A stretch of DNA of 64,000 bases, taken from Athripsodes cinereus. Lineage: Eukaryota > Arthropoda > Insecta > Trichoptera > Leptoceridae. Numbering within the stretch: position 1 is the stretch's first letter; the number at the start of each line of letters is the position of its first letter. The stretch lies in contig OX388318.1 in NCBI GenBank assembly GCA_947579605.1, forward strand, positions 6,882,001 through 6,946,000, written 5' to 3'. This document shows, one piece after another, positions 59,901-64,000 of this stretch. Under the pieces are notes generated by a model. The model had not been told where the DNA came from. It saw nothing but the letters and a program-made list of their open reading frames with translations, and ran no database searches. Both the position numbers and the translations under genes were made by a program.

Positions 59901-62058
59901 TCATTTTATTATTATATATCAGTATTGATACTGAATGCATGCAAGGTGTGAGCGCAAACATGATATTATCTTCTATATTTATGTCAACAATTATAATAAT
60001 TTATCTTTGATACATAATCGTTCAATAAACAGAAATCTATTGAATTTTCATCCACAAATTAAGTGATTTCGTTTACATTCTCACTACAAAGCAAATACTT
60101 AAATATTTTGTATATGTCGTAGAATATATTAAATATGAACACAGATTAGCTGTTAAATATTTGATTTTAAGAAATATGATTAAATTATGTTTTTATGCTG
60201 GGGGAATATTCCATTAGTTGAATATGCATCGTTTTAATTTAGTGTTTTTGGAACAATGTTCTGATAATTTGAATTGTTTTCTGTTTTCAAACTTACACAA
60301 TAAAATGTAGTCTATATAATTTTGTTGAAAAAAGTTTTCTTTCATTCAATTAATTTTTGAACGTTTATCCACTCTTTCAATTTATGTTATCGTTTTCTGT
60401 ATGTTATTAAAACAGAAGTATAAAAGTGCAATATATACAATTTTGTATTTGAAATTTCTATATTTTTCCCAGCAATATCAAAAGAGTTCATCAAAGATAA
60501 TTATTAATTTGTTATGTACAATATTATTGTTATGCAATTTGGTAGTCCCAGTTCTTATGTTGTTATGTAATGTTTTGTGGCAACAGTGTCACTCTGTTTT
60601 CCCACAGACGCTGGCGTGGCATCTGACTTGGATATCAGTGTGGTTGGATCCAGAATTATGGACGAGCTCGTCAAACCGCTCACTGAAGTGCAAATTGATG
60701 ACACAGAATTTGCTTGCTTGAAGGCTATTGTATTCTTCGATCCAAGTAAGTTCCACATCAAAATATAATCATTCAGTGCCTACTTCATATTTAAGTCTTA
60801 TTCATTTTGTGATCTATTTGGAATTGTATTCAGATGATAACTGTGATGCTGATTGGACCTTAAAAGGCTAGATTGGATCTCACTGACTTGGATCTTTTGT
60901 TTTCACATTCTGAGTAAAATCTACATCTATGTTACCGTCAATCGTTGATTGCAAAAACTTTACATATTTATTTGCTATTTGAATTATCTCTCTGAATATT
61001 TTTTATGGTATTTTTCTTACCTTATTTTATTTGAATCCTCCCGCCACAGACCCACTCTACCTTCATAATACAAGCATGTTGCAAAGAAGGTATTAAGGGT
61101 ATATTTGAGCTTAATTCAAACCTAAATAGAAGTAATTTAATTATTTTATACGTCTTCATTACAGATGCTAAAGGCTTATCCCAGCCACAACGTATTAAGC
61201 AGCTGCGCTATCAGATTCAAATAAACCTGGAGGATTATATAAGTGACAGACAATATGATCAGCGTGGAAGATTTGGAGAGATCCTCCTCACATTACCAGC
61301 TCTGCAGAGCATCACCTTCCAGATGATTGAACAAATACAATTTGCTAAGCTGTTTGGTGTCGCACATATTGATAACTTGTTACAAGAAATGCTTTTAGGT
61401 GGTTGGTATCAATTTTATTTCTGTAATTTATGTTTTTTAATAAGCTTGTTAAGTGTGATGTCATCTGACAAAGAGGAAGAAGTGCTGTTTTTTTCGTGTA
61501 TTAGATTCTTAAAATTTTGGAATACTATTTCATAATACACTGTCTTTGTAGTATTTGGAGATATTAATATAAAACATTGAATGTTTTGATATAATAGTTT
61601 TTCATGTTGGCACAAAATTATTCTTAATTGAATCAACTAAAATTATCCACTTTAAATCTCAAATAAAACAGAAGTGCTTTCTGTAACTTGAATGAACATG
61701 TTTGCTTTGCCTTTTTTAATTCTAAATTTATGTCACAAAAATTATAATTTTTGCAGTTAAATATATAGTATTAACTATTTTTCCATTTCCAGGTGCCACT
61801 GTTGATATGAACAATTCAAGCAATGGAATGGACGGAGGAGTTTCACCTGTCCTAGCTTCAACTGGCCACAATGATCAGAGCTCTCCTCTAGGACACTACG
61901 GAGGGCAACCCTCACCTGCGTCTCCACAAGGATATGGACTCCAGGGACCATCCCCTCCCCCATCGCACACATCCCATCATCTCTCCATGTCCATGGGAAT
62001 CAGTGATTCACCATACAATATGATGGCATTTAAACAAGAGCCAGAGTCTATCATGTAA
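26494..62058 (+). CDS. Hnf4: Hepatocyte nuclear factor 4 (HNF4), nuclear receptor; eight coding exons, 5' end incomplete
   Basis: This is a ligand-regulated transcription factor of the NR2A family. It acts in the nucleus as a homodimer on direct-repeat DNA sites; in insects the family controls fat-body and gut lipid metabolism (family knowledge). Joining 26494-26702, 32025-32119, 50294-50427, 56063-56326, 56849-56969, 60608-60745, 61166-61402 and 61793-62058 gives 1464 nt, 487 residues plus TAA, with phase kept at all seven introns. Zinc-finger cysteines are C33, C36, C50, C53 and C69, C75, C85, C88; the P-box is CDGCKG. The ligand-binding domain is complete, including R253 and G264, equivalent to the fatty-acid-contacting Arg226 and Gly237 of human HNF4A, and AF-2 LLQEMLL (392-398). 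The F domain (401-487) is Ser/Pro/Gly-rich. The first exon is open 5' of this ATG, so longer N-terminal isoforms are likely. The introns are heavily loaded with mobile elements. Confidence 0.96.
27669..27697 (+). repeat. (TC)n microsatellite
   Basis: An interrupted (TC)n tract in HNF4 intron 1. Confidence 0.8.
28111..28664. mobile_element. Non-autonomous DNA transposon with 37-bp terminal inverted repeats
   Basis: 28111-28147 and 28628-28664 are reverse complements with two mismatches (ATATCGATGGTxTAAAGCAC...ACACATGTCCAC). Internal sequence repeats the ACATGT motif many times. A TA target duplication is possible but ambiguous because the end is ATATCGAT. The 70-codon frame inside has no recognisable domain. 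It lies in HNF4 intron 1. Confidence 0.8.
29090..29260 (+). repeat. Family A dispersed repeat, 5' part
   Basis: GGAGTCTCCGGTAAAGAATA, CTACTCTTTTCTCTTAAGTTTTC and GCGGGTGTTCGTGAAACCTC match the 5' half of family A. Confidence 0.6.
29985..30085 (-). mobile_element. tRNA-derived SINE fragment, family B (antisense)
   Basis: TTTTTAAACCCAAATACACC and GTGGAATCGAACCTAGGATCTC match the complement of the SINE tail and B-box region, with a middle deletion relative to 44945-45125. Confidence 0.6.
30890..31150 (-). repeat. Family A dispersed repeat (antisense, partly decayed)
   Basis: Reverse-complement matches to family A are CCCTCAATCGGGGCAGGCG, GTACAGAATAAAATTTAGAATG, GGGTGACATGCCTCATTGC and GGGAAACCTACTCC. 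A second antisense copy begins 35 bp further on. Confidence 0.55.
31185..31320 (-). repeat. Family A dispersed repeat, 3' part (antisense)
   Basis: CCCACAATTGGGGTAGCCAG, CTGCATGCATTAAACATGCAG, ATCCTCTCCGTGCCAGTTAA and ATTCAGGATGGGTGGCATGCC are the complement of the family A 3' half. Confidence 0.7.
31615..31705 (-). mobile_element. LINE 3' tail-like sequence
   Basis: (AAT)n followed by AAACACTTTATTGTCAAATA and a less AT-rich stretch (GAGGCGTACATATTGCCTTGAGGC region). The orientation of the tail suggests a minus-strand LINE 3' end. No coding part was seen. Confidence 0.4.
32025..32119 (+). CDS. Hnf4: HNF4 exon: second zinc finger
   Basis: The acceptor TTTCAG|GTTTAG completes Arg70; the donor is GAAG|GTAAGT. 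The 95-nt exon encodes 31 whole codons with cysteines C75, C85 and C88, completing the finger begun by C69. It then encodes the basic [14 protein letters not shown] segment that is the nuclear-receptor signature at the end of the DNA-binding domain. It lies 5.3 kb downstream of the first-finger exon, and an 18-kb intron follows. The split between the two fingers is a common nuclear-receptor exon boundary. Confidence 0.97.
32558..32743 (-). mobile_element. LINE C-terminal ORF fragment
   Basis: A 62-codon minus-strand frame ends TGA at 32558 and includes [21 protein letters not shown] and [10 protein letters not shown]. This pattern resembles the end of CR1/L2/Jockey-type LINE ORF2 proteins, where a short FKxxLxxWL segment precedes the stop. 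It is antisense to HNF4, in intron 2, 440 bp downstream of the second-zinc-finger exon. Confidence 0.6.
33490..33740 (+). mobile_element. LINE C-terminal fragment (degenerate)
   Basis: The frame from 33543 ends in [17 protein letters not shown] followed by TGA. It resembles the DRxxWRSxVSAxPTW endings of lepidopteran LINE proteins and is preceded by a basic KRERPKTT (GRPRK-like) motif. It is short and in HNF4 intron 2. Confidence 0.5.
33818..33865 (+). repeat. SINE family D 3' fragment
   Basis: GGGACTAGCTCGATCTGTGT plus AATTGTCTATGCATGTTATG matches the 3' end of the SINEs at 18541 and 23188; the head is missing. Confidence 0.65.
35618..37370 (+). mobile_element. Internally deleted PIF/Harbinger element with terminal inverted repeats
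   Basis: A 16-bp perfect inverted repeat, GTAGCCTAAGTATGTA at 35618-35633 and its complement at 37355-37370, brackets the HARBI1-like remnant. The 1.75-kb size is too short for a full two-gene Harbinger element. No Myb-like second gene was recognised. I could not confirm a 3-bp target duplication. Confidence 0.65.
36284..36783 (+). pseudogene. PIF/Harbinger (HARBI1-like) transposase N-terminal remnant
   Basis: The first exon (36284-36511) encodes 76 residues including [15 protein letters not shown] and [11 protein letters not shown], typical of the N-terminus of Harbinger transposases and HARBI1-like nucleases. The donor AAG|GTATCA and acceptor TTTCAG at 36611 join in phase to [21 protein letters not shown] one-base frame change follows near 36680-36690; after it the expected [14 protein letters not shown] continues to about 36780. 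The DDE nuclease core is absent before the right terminal repeat, so the element cannot encode an active transposase. It lies sense-strand in HNF4 intron 2. Confidence 0.8.
37395..37640 (-). mobile_element. Non-LTR retrotransposon C-terminal fragment (RTE-like)
   Basis: Read on the minus strand it encodes [25 protein letters not shown], and after a frame shift [11 protein letters not shown]. These are the usual C-terminal motifs of RTE-type LINE ORFs (KLKWQWAGH and GRPPTRW in relatives). It lies directly to the right of the Harbinger remnant in HNF4 intron 2. Confidence 0.78.
37690..37860 (-). mobile_element. Possible tRNA-like SINE next to a family A repeat end
   Basis: On the minus strand, GTCGGCAGCCTGATGGTTCAGTC and GAGCTCGAACC give A- and B-box-like segments. 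The left edge (GATGCCGTGATGGTATAGATAG) is the 3' end of family A in the + orientation. Distances between boxes are irregular. Confidence 0.45.
38546..38795 (+). mobile_element. 3' fragment of the same non-LTR retrotransposon family
   Basis: This closely matches the last ~240 bp of the 12336-13811 element, from ANWIGHNIR to the end (encoding variants of [17 protein letters not shown] and LAENREEWR), including the CATTATATAT tail. It is severely 5'-truncated and sits in HNF4 intron 2 on the sense strand. Frame differences and substitutions show it is not functional. Confidence 0.88.
39690..40075 (-). mobile_element. LINE C-terminal fragment interrupted by an inverted-repeat insert
   Basis: Minus-strand reading of 39985-40070 gives [14 protein letters not shown], a typical lepidopteran LINE C-terminal motif. 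About 250 bp further, 39715-39745 gives VIANVGG, the usual continuation. Between them is a stem-loop repeat (arms about 39770-39867 and 39893-39985), suggesting insertion into an older LINE copy. Confidence 0.5.
39770..39985. repeat. ~90-bp diverged inverted repeat
   Basis: AACACATGTTACCGTTACGTTTTCGTGTC pairs with GACACGAAAACGTTACGCTAAAATGTGTT, and AAGTGTCAATTTTT with AAAAATTGACACTT nearer the loop. It has relatively high CpG content for the region. It is probably a MITE inserted in a LINE fragment. The short open frames on both strands are shadows of the stem. Confidence 0.65.
40588..40667 (+). repeat. Tandem repeat, about four 20-bp units
   Basis: TTTGCCGGTCATTTATTTAT, TTTGCTGGACAAATAATCAT, TTTGCCGGACAAATAAAAGT and TTTGCCGGTCGATTAAATTT recur with a 20-bp period. 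It lies in HNF4 intron 2. Confidence 0.7.
41923..42356. mobile_element. Non-autonomous DNA transposon with ~40-bp terminal inverted repeats
   Basis: ATATCGCACATTGAAAACAA plus AAGTGGCA at the left is mirrored at 42329-42356; the match continues inward through TATACAAAAAA. The internal 350 bp has no open frame of note. It lies in HNF4 intron 2. No clear target duplication is seen. Confidence 0.8.
42780..42875 (+). repeat. Family A dispersed repeat, 3' end
   Basis: GTACAGTTAGTTCATTGGC, TACCCCATTTGTGGGTGGCA and GTGTGGTGGTA match the family 3' end. Confidence 0.55.
43039..43062 (+). repeat. (CTA)n microsatellite
   Basis: Eight CTA units in HNF4 intron 2. Confidence 0.85.
43140..43215. repeat. 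Family F repeat, copy 1
   Basis: An (ATTT)n run, then CATATACGGCGTGAGCCTTTTACATGTT; the same block is at 46741-46795. Probably an element terminus with an AT-rich tail. Confidence 0.5.
43933..44132 (+). mobile_element. Fold-back element FB1 with perfect 80-bp arms
   Basis: Arms 43935-44014 and 44016-44095 are perfect reverse complements around a single T at 44015. The element then continues asymmetrically through GAATTCTACTACCTAAACACC to CGACACAGTGAA. The 13-bp CGATTTGTTTTAA occurs at 43920-43932 and again at 44133-44145, bracketing the element. It lies sense-strand in HNF4 intron 2. The class is unknown. Confidence 0.85.
44600..44905. other. Unassigned, less AT-rich island in intron 2
   Basis: About 300 bp of more balanced composition (GGCATCATCCAGTGTTTCAGG, CATGGGTAAAGTGCACTTG) stand out from the flanking AT-rich DNA. 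No long frame or recognised repeat is visible. It is probably an old element fragment next to the SINE at 44945. Confidence 0.3.
44945..45125 (-). mobile_element. tRNA-derived SINE, family B
   Basis: This is the reverse complement of the 16640-16810 element, including GGGATCGAACC (B-box complement), the shared AAGCTAAAAGCTTGTGTCGTG body and the TATAAACCCAAATA tail. The local + strand open frame across it is not a gene. Confidence 0.8.
46000..46150 (+). mobile_element. tRNA-derived SINE, diverged family B member
   Basis: GATAGCCTGGAGGAAGAGCCTTGG and GGGGTTGATCC mark tRNA-like A and B boxes. A body with ATGATACAAGCATATTGCTT and GTGCATTTGGATTCA follows. A body fragment of the same type recurs at 61045-61115. 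Confidence 0.65.
46348..46561. mobile_element. Hairpin MITE with ~90-bp terminal inverted repeats
   Basis: GCAGGGTTACTCTTGACA starts the left arm and its complement ends the right arm at 46561. The arms (about 46348-46438 and 46468-46561) share long exact blocks such as CGATCTTAATCTAGTCTTGA and TGATCATACGACGCACGAAG. The centre is GC-rich (ACGCGCGATCGG). It is non-autonomous, in HNF4 intron 2; the superfamily is unassigned. Confidence 0.82.
46735..46850. repeat. Family F repeat, copy 2, with a short tandem duplication
   Basis: TTTATTTT runs followed by CATACGGCGTGAGCCTTTTACATG, shared with 43140-43215. It is followed by two copies of TTAGACAGAGTAxAGAAATATACAG at 46800-46845. Confidence 0.55.
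47100..50293. other. 3' part of HNF4 intron 2, nothing recognised
   Basis: Highly AT-rich, with only chance frames of 60-70 codons. It ends with the exon 3 acceptor. Confidence 0.5.
50294..50427 (+). CDS. Hnf4: HNF4 exon: C-terminal extension and hinge
   Basis: The acceptor TTTTCAG|CTG completes an Ala codon; the donor is GAG|GTAAGA. The exon encodes residues 102-146, starting [10 protein letters not shown], which matches the conserved HNF4 sequence just after the DNA-binding domain. An RRPS motif at 113-116 fits a PKA consensus and aligns with the known PKA site (RRSS) of vertebrate HNF4A. The later [10 protein letters not shown] segment corresponds to helix 1 of the ligand-binding domain. 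The exon ends in phase 0. Confidence 0.96.
50496..50902. mobile_element. Long inverted-repeat element just after HNF4 exon 3
   Basis: Two arms of about 190 bp (roughly 50496-50687 and 50709-50902) share AATCATCAATCATTCGGTGAC, GCATTCTCCGAAGAAA, AGATCGCGATCG and the outer GTTTTTAAAA blocks. Several open frames on both strands here arise because the arms mirror each other; none is a gene. The element starts 69 bp downstream of the exon 3 donor. Confidence 0.82.
50990..51155 (+). mobile_element. Fold-back element FB1, diverged copy
   Basis: TTGATTTTATTGAGAAATACGTC pairs with GACGTCTCTCTCAATGAAAATCAA, followed by TTTCTACTACCTAAATACCG and ACACAGTGAA, the same right end as 43933-44132. Substitutions in both arms indicate an older insertion. 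Confidence 0.75.
51998..52342 (+). repeat. Direct duplication of a ~145-bp segment, 205 bp apart
   Basis: 52000-52147 and 52205-52340 share CTAGCATGxTGCATGxA, TGTCAAAATA, ACACATTTCTATxGCTACACA, GTTATGTTGGAGA, GTGAAAAGC and AAAAAGCTTATAA in order. The copies have diverged. It lies in HNF4 intron 3. Confidence 0.75.
52360..52630 (+). repeat. Family A dispersed repeat (near full-length)
   Basis: TTTTCTGTATGTTTTCAAG, GGGTATTCAAAAAACATCATG, CCGATGAGGTTCGCCACCCG, GAGAAGACAACCTGCATATTC and TTGTGATTTTATTGATAGAT follow the family A order; it lies in HNF4 intron 3. Confidence 0.7.
52635..54635. other. Middle of HNF4 intron 3, nothing recognised
   Basis: AT-rich; minus-strand frames at 53254-53505 and 53569-53775 show no domain and no splice-consistent conservation. 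Confidence 0.45.
54640..54840 (+). mobile_element. LINE C-terminus and 3' UTR fragment, copy 2
   Basis: WNNILYDL, a stop, then [18 protein letters not shown] and TGA at 54793-54795, with the same ACAGCGCATCCTAAAAA tail as 17761-18150. It is degenerate and lies in HNF4 intron 3. Confidence 0.68.
56063..56326 (+). CDS. Hnf4: HNF4 exon: low-complexity linker and start of ligand-binding domain core
   Basis: The phase-0 exon has acceptor CACACAG|ACT and donor CAG|GTGAGC. Residues 147-184 are a low-complexity linker with six Asn (156-161, from AAC repeats) and Ser/Thr/Pro-rich sequence. Residues 200-234 contain [13 protein letters not shown] and [10 protein letters not shown], close to vertebrate HNF4 helix 3. 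The acceptor has a poor pyrimidine tract, although a good branch-point match (TAACTAAC) lies about 45 nt upstream. A second, phase-0 acceptor candidate (CAACAG|ATG) is at 56177. Part of the linker also reads as short minus-strand and alternate-frame open frames, which are shadows. Confidence 0.93.
56505..56650 (-). repeat. Family A dispersed repeat (antisense) in HNF4 intron 4
   Basis: CCACCATGGCATATCTCACAG, GGGCTAGCCAGTGG, GGCCATCCTCTCTGTAC, and CATTCAGTATGAGTGGCGTAC are the complement of the family A 3' half. It takes up over a quarter of the 522-bp intron. Confidence 0.65.
56849..56969 (+). CDS. Hnf4: HNF4 exon: ligand-binding domain helices 4-6
   Basis: The acceptor is TTGTGTAG|GTG and the donor GCAG|GTATTT. 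The exon encodes residues 235-274, beginning [15 protein letters not shown], the family signature. It includes R253 and G264, the equivalents of human HNF4A Arg226 and Gly237, which contact the carboxylate of a bound fatty acid (family knowledge). It ends with one base of a split Asp codon. Confidence 0.97.
57270..57430 (+). mobile_element. Fold-back element FB1, strongly decayed copy
   Basis: GAAGTCGAAAGAGGCCTCTCTAGTGGAACGAAAAGCTTGTTTGAG, TAGAATTCTAATACTTGTACACC and AATACATTGAA follow the right half of FB1 with many changes. It is in HNF4 intron 5. Confidence 0.5.
58344..58495 (-). repeat. Family C repeat, copy 2
   Basis: On the minus strand: GGGGAGGATTTTGTCGGGG, GTCTGGATGATATAGGAGC, AACATCCAGGGGAAAATGG and AAACCCTTAATG, co-linear with 20090-20245. 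It is antisense in HNF4 intron 5. Confidence 0.65.
58500..60607. other. 3' part of HNF4 intron 5, nothing recognised
   Basis: AT-rich sequence with chance frames only (for example 59559-59831 minus). It ends with the exon 6 acceptor. Confidence 0.5.
60608..60745 (+). CDS. Hnf4: HNF4 exon: ligand-binding domain helices 7-8
   Basis: The acceptor is TTTTCCCACAG|AC and the donor CCAA|GTAAGT. The exon encodes residues 275-320, with the conserved IMDELV and [17 protein letters not shown] segments. The final base joins AT of the next exon to give Asn321. Confidence 0.97.
61045..61115 (+). repeat. SINE body fragment in HNF4 intron 6
   Basis: CTACCTTCATAATACAAGCATGTTGC and the following AAGGTATTAAGGGTATATTTG resemble the body of the SINE at 46000-46150. 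The tRNA-like head is missing. Confidence 0.45.
61166..61402 (+). CDS. Hnf4: HNF4 exon: ligand-binding domain helices 9-12, dimer surface and AF-2
   Basis: The acceptor is TTCATTACAG|AT. Residues 321-400 include [24 protein letters not shown], the dimerisation helix region and the AF-2 core LLQEMLL (392-398), followed by GG. The donor is weak: GGTG|GTTGGT at 61403 keeps the conserved GG, while G|GTGGTT at 61400 would keep only one Gly in the same phase. I chose 61402 as the end because LLGG is conserved across HNF4 proteins. Confidence 0.93.
61403..61535 (+). other. Open intron 7 read-through, possible alternative HNF4 C-terminus
   Basis: If the weak exon 7 donor is not used, the frame continues 43 codons past LLGG to TAA at 61533-61535, giving a hydrophobic/aromatic tail in place of the F domain. 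AATAAA follows at 61662-61667. The tail does not look conserved. This is a possibility, not a supported isoform. Confidence 0.25.
61793..62058 (+). CDS. Hnf4: HNF4 last coding exon: F domain and stop
   Basis: The acceptor is CCATTTCCAG|GT, and the stop TAA is at 62056-62058. Residues 401-487 are Ser/Pro/Gly/His-rich and of low complexity, as expected for the F domain. The end carries FKQEPE (479-484), which fits the psi-K-x-E SUMO consensus and resembles the KQE near the C-terminus of vertebrate HNF4A. The minus-strand open frame across this exon is a shadow. Confidence 0.95.
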
Positions 62059-64000
62059 ATAAATATGTAACAAACATATTTTATGGTCAGTCTTATGAAA
62101 CCTTCTATGTATGTAGATTAATAAAGTTGTCTTCCTCCATTACTTTTTTGGTACAGTGGACCATTGTCTCTTTTGACTCTAAAGGTAGAAAGCCCATATT
62201 TTTTACCAGATTTTTAGCTAATCAAAATATTTCACTACACATATTAGACATAAGTGTTCTTGCCAATTTTTATTAAGTGCCAATTTCATATAAAATAAAT
62301 GTTGGTGTTAATAGTTTTAGATGTTAATTGTTTTAAAAATGATATAAAATATCTGTGAAAACAGTTGTTGATAAAAACAAATTAACGGTTGTAAAGACAT
62401 CACATGATATAATATTTTTTATTATCTTGTGATTAATTGATATAGATGGTTTCATAGCAGACAATATATTTTGTATTCCAATTTTGTTGTAAATAATTGT
62501 GAATCATACTATATTTTATTTGTATTAACAGGTTATGAAATGTCAGTAGATTTGTTTTTAATATGAATGCTTAAATATATTTTAAAATTCCCAGTCAGAC
62601 AACGTTGAAATTTGCAAGCTGTCCAATGCGGAGAGGCTAATTTAGTGTTGGTGATATTTAAGAAACGTATACTTTTATCATTTGTGCAACTGTCAAAACA
62701 GTATAAGAATATATTGTCTATGGCTTTGCAAGCAGTAAACGCAATTGTCAGACTTTGCAACAATATTAAATAAAAAATGTCATAAAATGTGCCTTAATAT
62801 GTTAGTGTAACTAATGAATTTTATGTAGTAAAATAATATTATTTCAATATTTTTTGTTTCATATTGCATTCACATTAATAGATAATTATATACCAATGTA
62901 TTACTTAAAATTTGATGAAAAAATTCATGTATTTTTCTAATACAAAATGTATGTATTTTTAACTTATAAAGTGACCGGTAAAGTAATAAAATAGACAAAA
63001 TCGTTTTACATCATGAAATTTACGCATATTGGAATTATCTACAAGTAGTAGAATTCCATAATTGGATAAATTGAAAAGAGTGTTTCGTTAAATCAAAAGA
63101 TGTTTCTCCCGTGTTGTTTAATCTATAGTGGAATAAAACATTTGTTTTAATTTATCCAATCTATGTACATTATTTTAACATAAAATACTTTTTATGTGAA
63201 TAGTTGTTCAGAAATTTCATGCAGGAATTAATAATCAATTATCATTCACATTTATAGCTTCCTATTGAAAGAAGTGTTTATGTAAGACAATAAATGAAAT
63301 AGTTATAGTTACAGAGTGCCTTGAAGAATAATGTACAGTTGTAAATAATGTATGTAATATTTTTTTTGTTTTTATTTTCAGTGTTTTTTAAACAATTATT
63401 ATTATTATAATTATGTCTATTGTTATTGTATAGAAGTTACTAGATATAAATGAAGAAATGGCTAAAGCAATTGTCGTGTATTTTTATTAAGTTTTATGTA
63501 ATTTTTTTATCCGTTTGTTTTGTTTGTAAAAATGACTAGTCTGTCGTAAGAAACTTTTTACATAAGACATTAGAATTTATACGATATTGTATTATTCCAA
63601 TTATGTTATCGGGTATGTTTCAAATGTGAAAAGGTATATTATAGAAATGTTATAAAAATAAAAAAGTAATCATTTTATTAATGGTACATATGGTACATAA
63701 GCTTGAGGAAAATCATATTCGAAAATGTGTTTTAATAATATTACAAATATGTTTTGTGTATCTTAATTATTAAATTACTGTATGTACTTTTAGGTCGACT
63801 GAGGACTTTCCTGTCGTTTTAAAGCAAGTGCCAGTTGAAAATCAAATGATTTTAGACACTAAGGATATTTTATTATCAAAAACGTATAATTTTCTATGTA
63901 GATATTGTTATTATCTTTATAAATTTATTGTCATATGTATATTTTATTTTATTTTACAATTTGTACTGTCCATTTTAATGTGCCTTACCTGTATAGTAAG
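62059..64000 (+). other. HNF4 3' UTR (probable), with several poly(A) signals
   Basis: No coding sequence is seen after the stop codon. AATAAA hexamers occur at 62058, 62120, 62294, 62769, 62985, 63289 and 63657. The last is followed within about 30 nt by a GT-containing stretch and is a reasonable distal site. A diverged fold-back repeat lies at 63048-63160. The true 3' end cannot be fixed from sequence alone, and the UTR may extend past the window. Confidence 0.6.
63048..63165 (-). mobile_element. Fold-back element FB1, diverged copy in the HNF4 3' UTR region
   Basis: GTAGTAGAATTCCATA begins as in the complement of the FB1 right end. ATTGGATAAATT at 63061 pairs with AATTTATCCAAT ending at 63160. 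GGAATAAAACATTTGTTTTA matches the FB1 arm. Confidence 0.6.

Noticed and set aside
60555..60761. Minus-strand frame over HNF4 exon 6
   Set aside because: Antisense shadow of a clearly conserved exon.
61775..61972. 65-codon minus-strand frame
   Set aside because: Antisense shadow of the F-domain exon.

Overview
This window is animal nuclear DNA, most likely from a moth or butterfly (Lepidoptera). The sequence is AT-rich, has spliced genes with long introns, and carries tRNA-derived SINEs and degenerate non-LTR retrotransposon ends of the kind common in lepidopteran genomes. Species assignment from sequence alone is not possible.

The only host gene I can support is the orphan nuclear receptor HNF4 (hepatocyte nuclear factor 4) on the + strand. 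Eight coding exons are in phase at every junction: 26483-26702, 32025-32119, 50294-50427, 56063-56326, 56849-56969, 60608-60745, 61166-61402 and 61793-62058. From the first in-window ATG (26494) they encode 487 residues: a two-zinc-finger DNA-binding domain (residues 33-101), a hinge with a PKA-type RRPS site, a Ser/Asn-rich linker, a complete ligand-binding domain ending in the AF-2 core LLQEMLL (392-398), and a Ser/Pro/Gly-rich F domain. The frame stays open upstream of that ATG to the splice acceptor, so one or more 5' exons lie further upstream and were not identified. The 3' UTR starts at 62059 and probably runs to or near the window end.

Region by region: 1-26482 is upstream DNA or 5' intron. 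It has dispersed repeats, a 5'-truncated retrotransposon with an uninterrupted 491-codon reverse-transcriptase frame (12336-13811), and several hairpin repeats. 26703-32024 is intron 1, with a 554-bp terminal-inverted-repeat element. 32120-50293 is an 18-kb intron 2 crowded with mobile elements: LINE 3' fragments, a decayed PIF/Harbinger transposon, nested fold-back elements, SINEs, and a perfect 80-bp-arm hairpin. 50428-56062 is intron 3, with a 407-bp inverted-repeat element starting 69 bp after the exon 3 donor. 56063-62058 holds the compact ligand-binding-domain exons.

The most interesting observations are: a family of asymmetric fold-back elements, one of them a perfect 80-bp-arm palindrome; an in-phase internal splice acceptor in exon 4 that would remove exactly the 38-residue low-complexity linker; and a possible intron-retention isoform that replaces the F domain. 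No bacterial-type systems, CRISPR arrays, rRNA genes or convincing true tRNA genes were seen.
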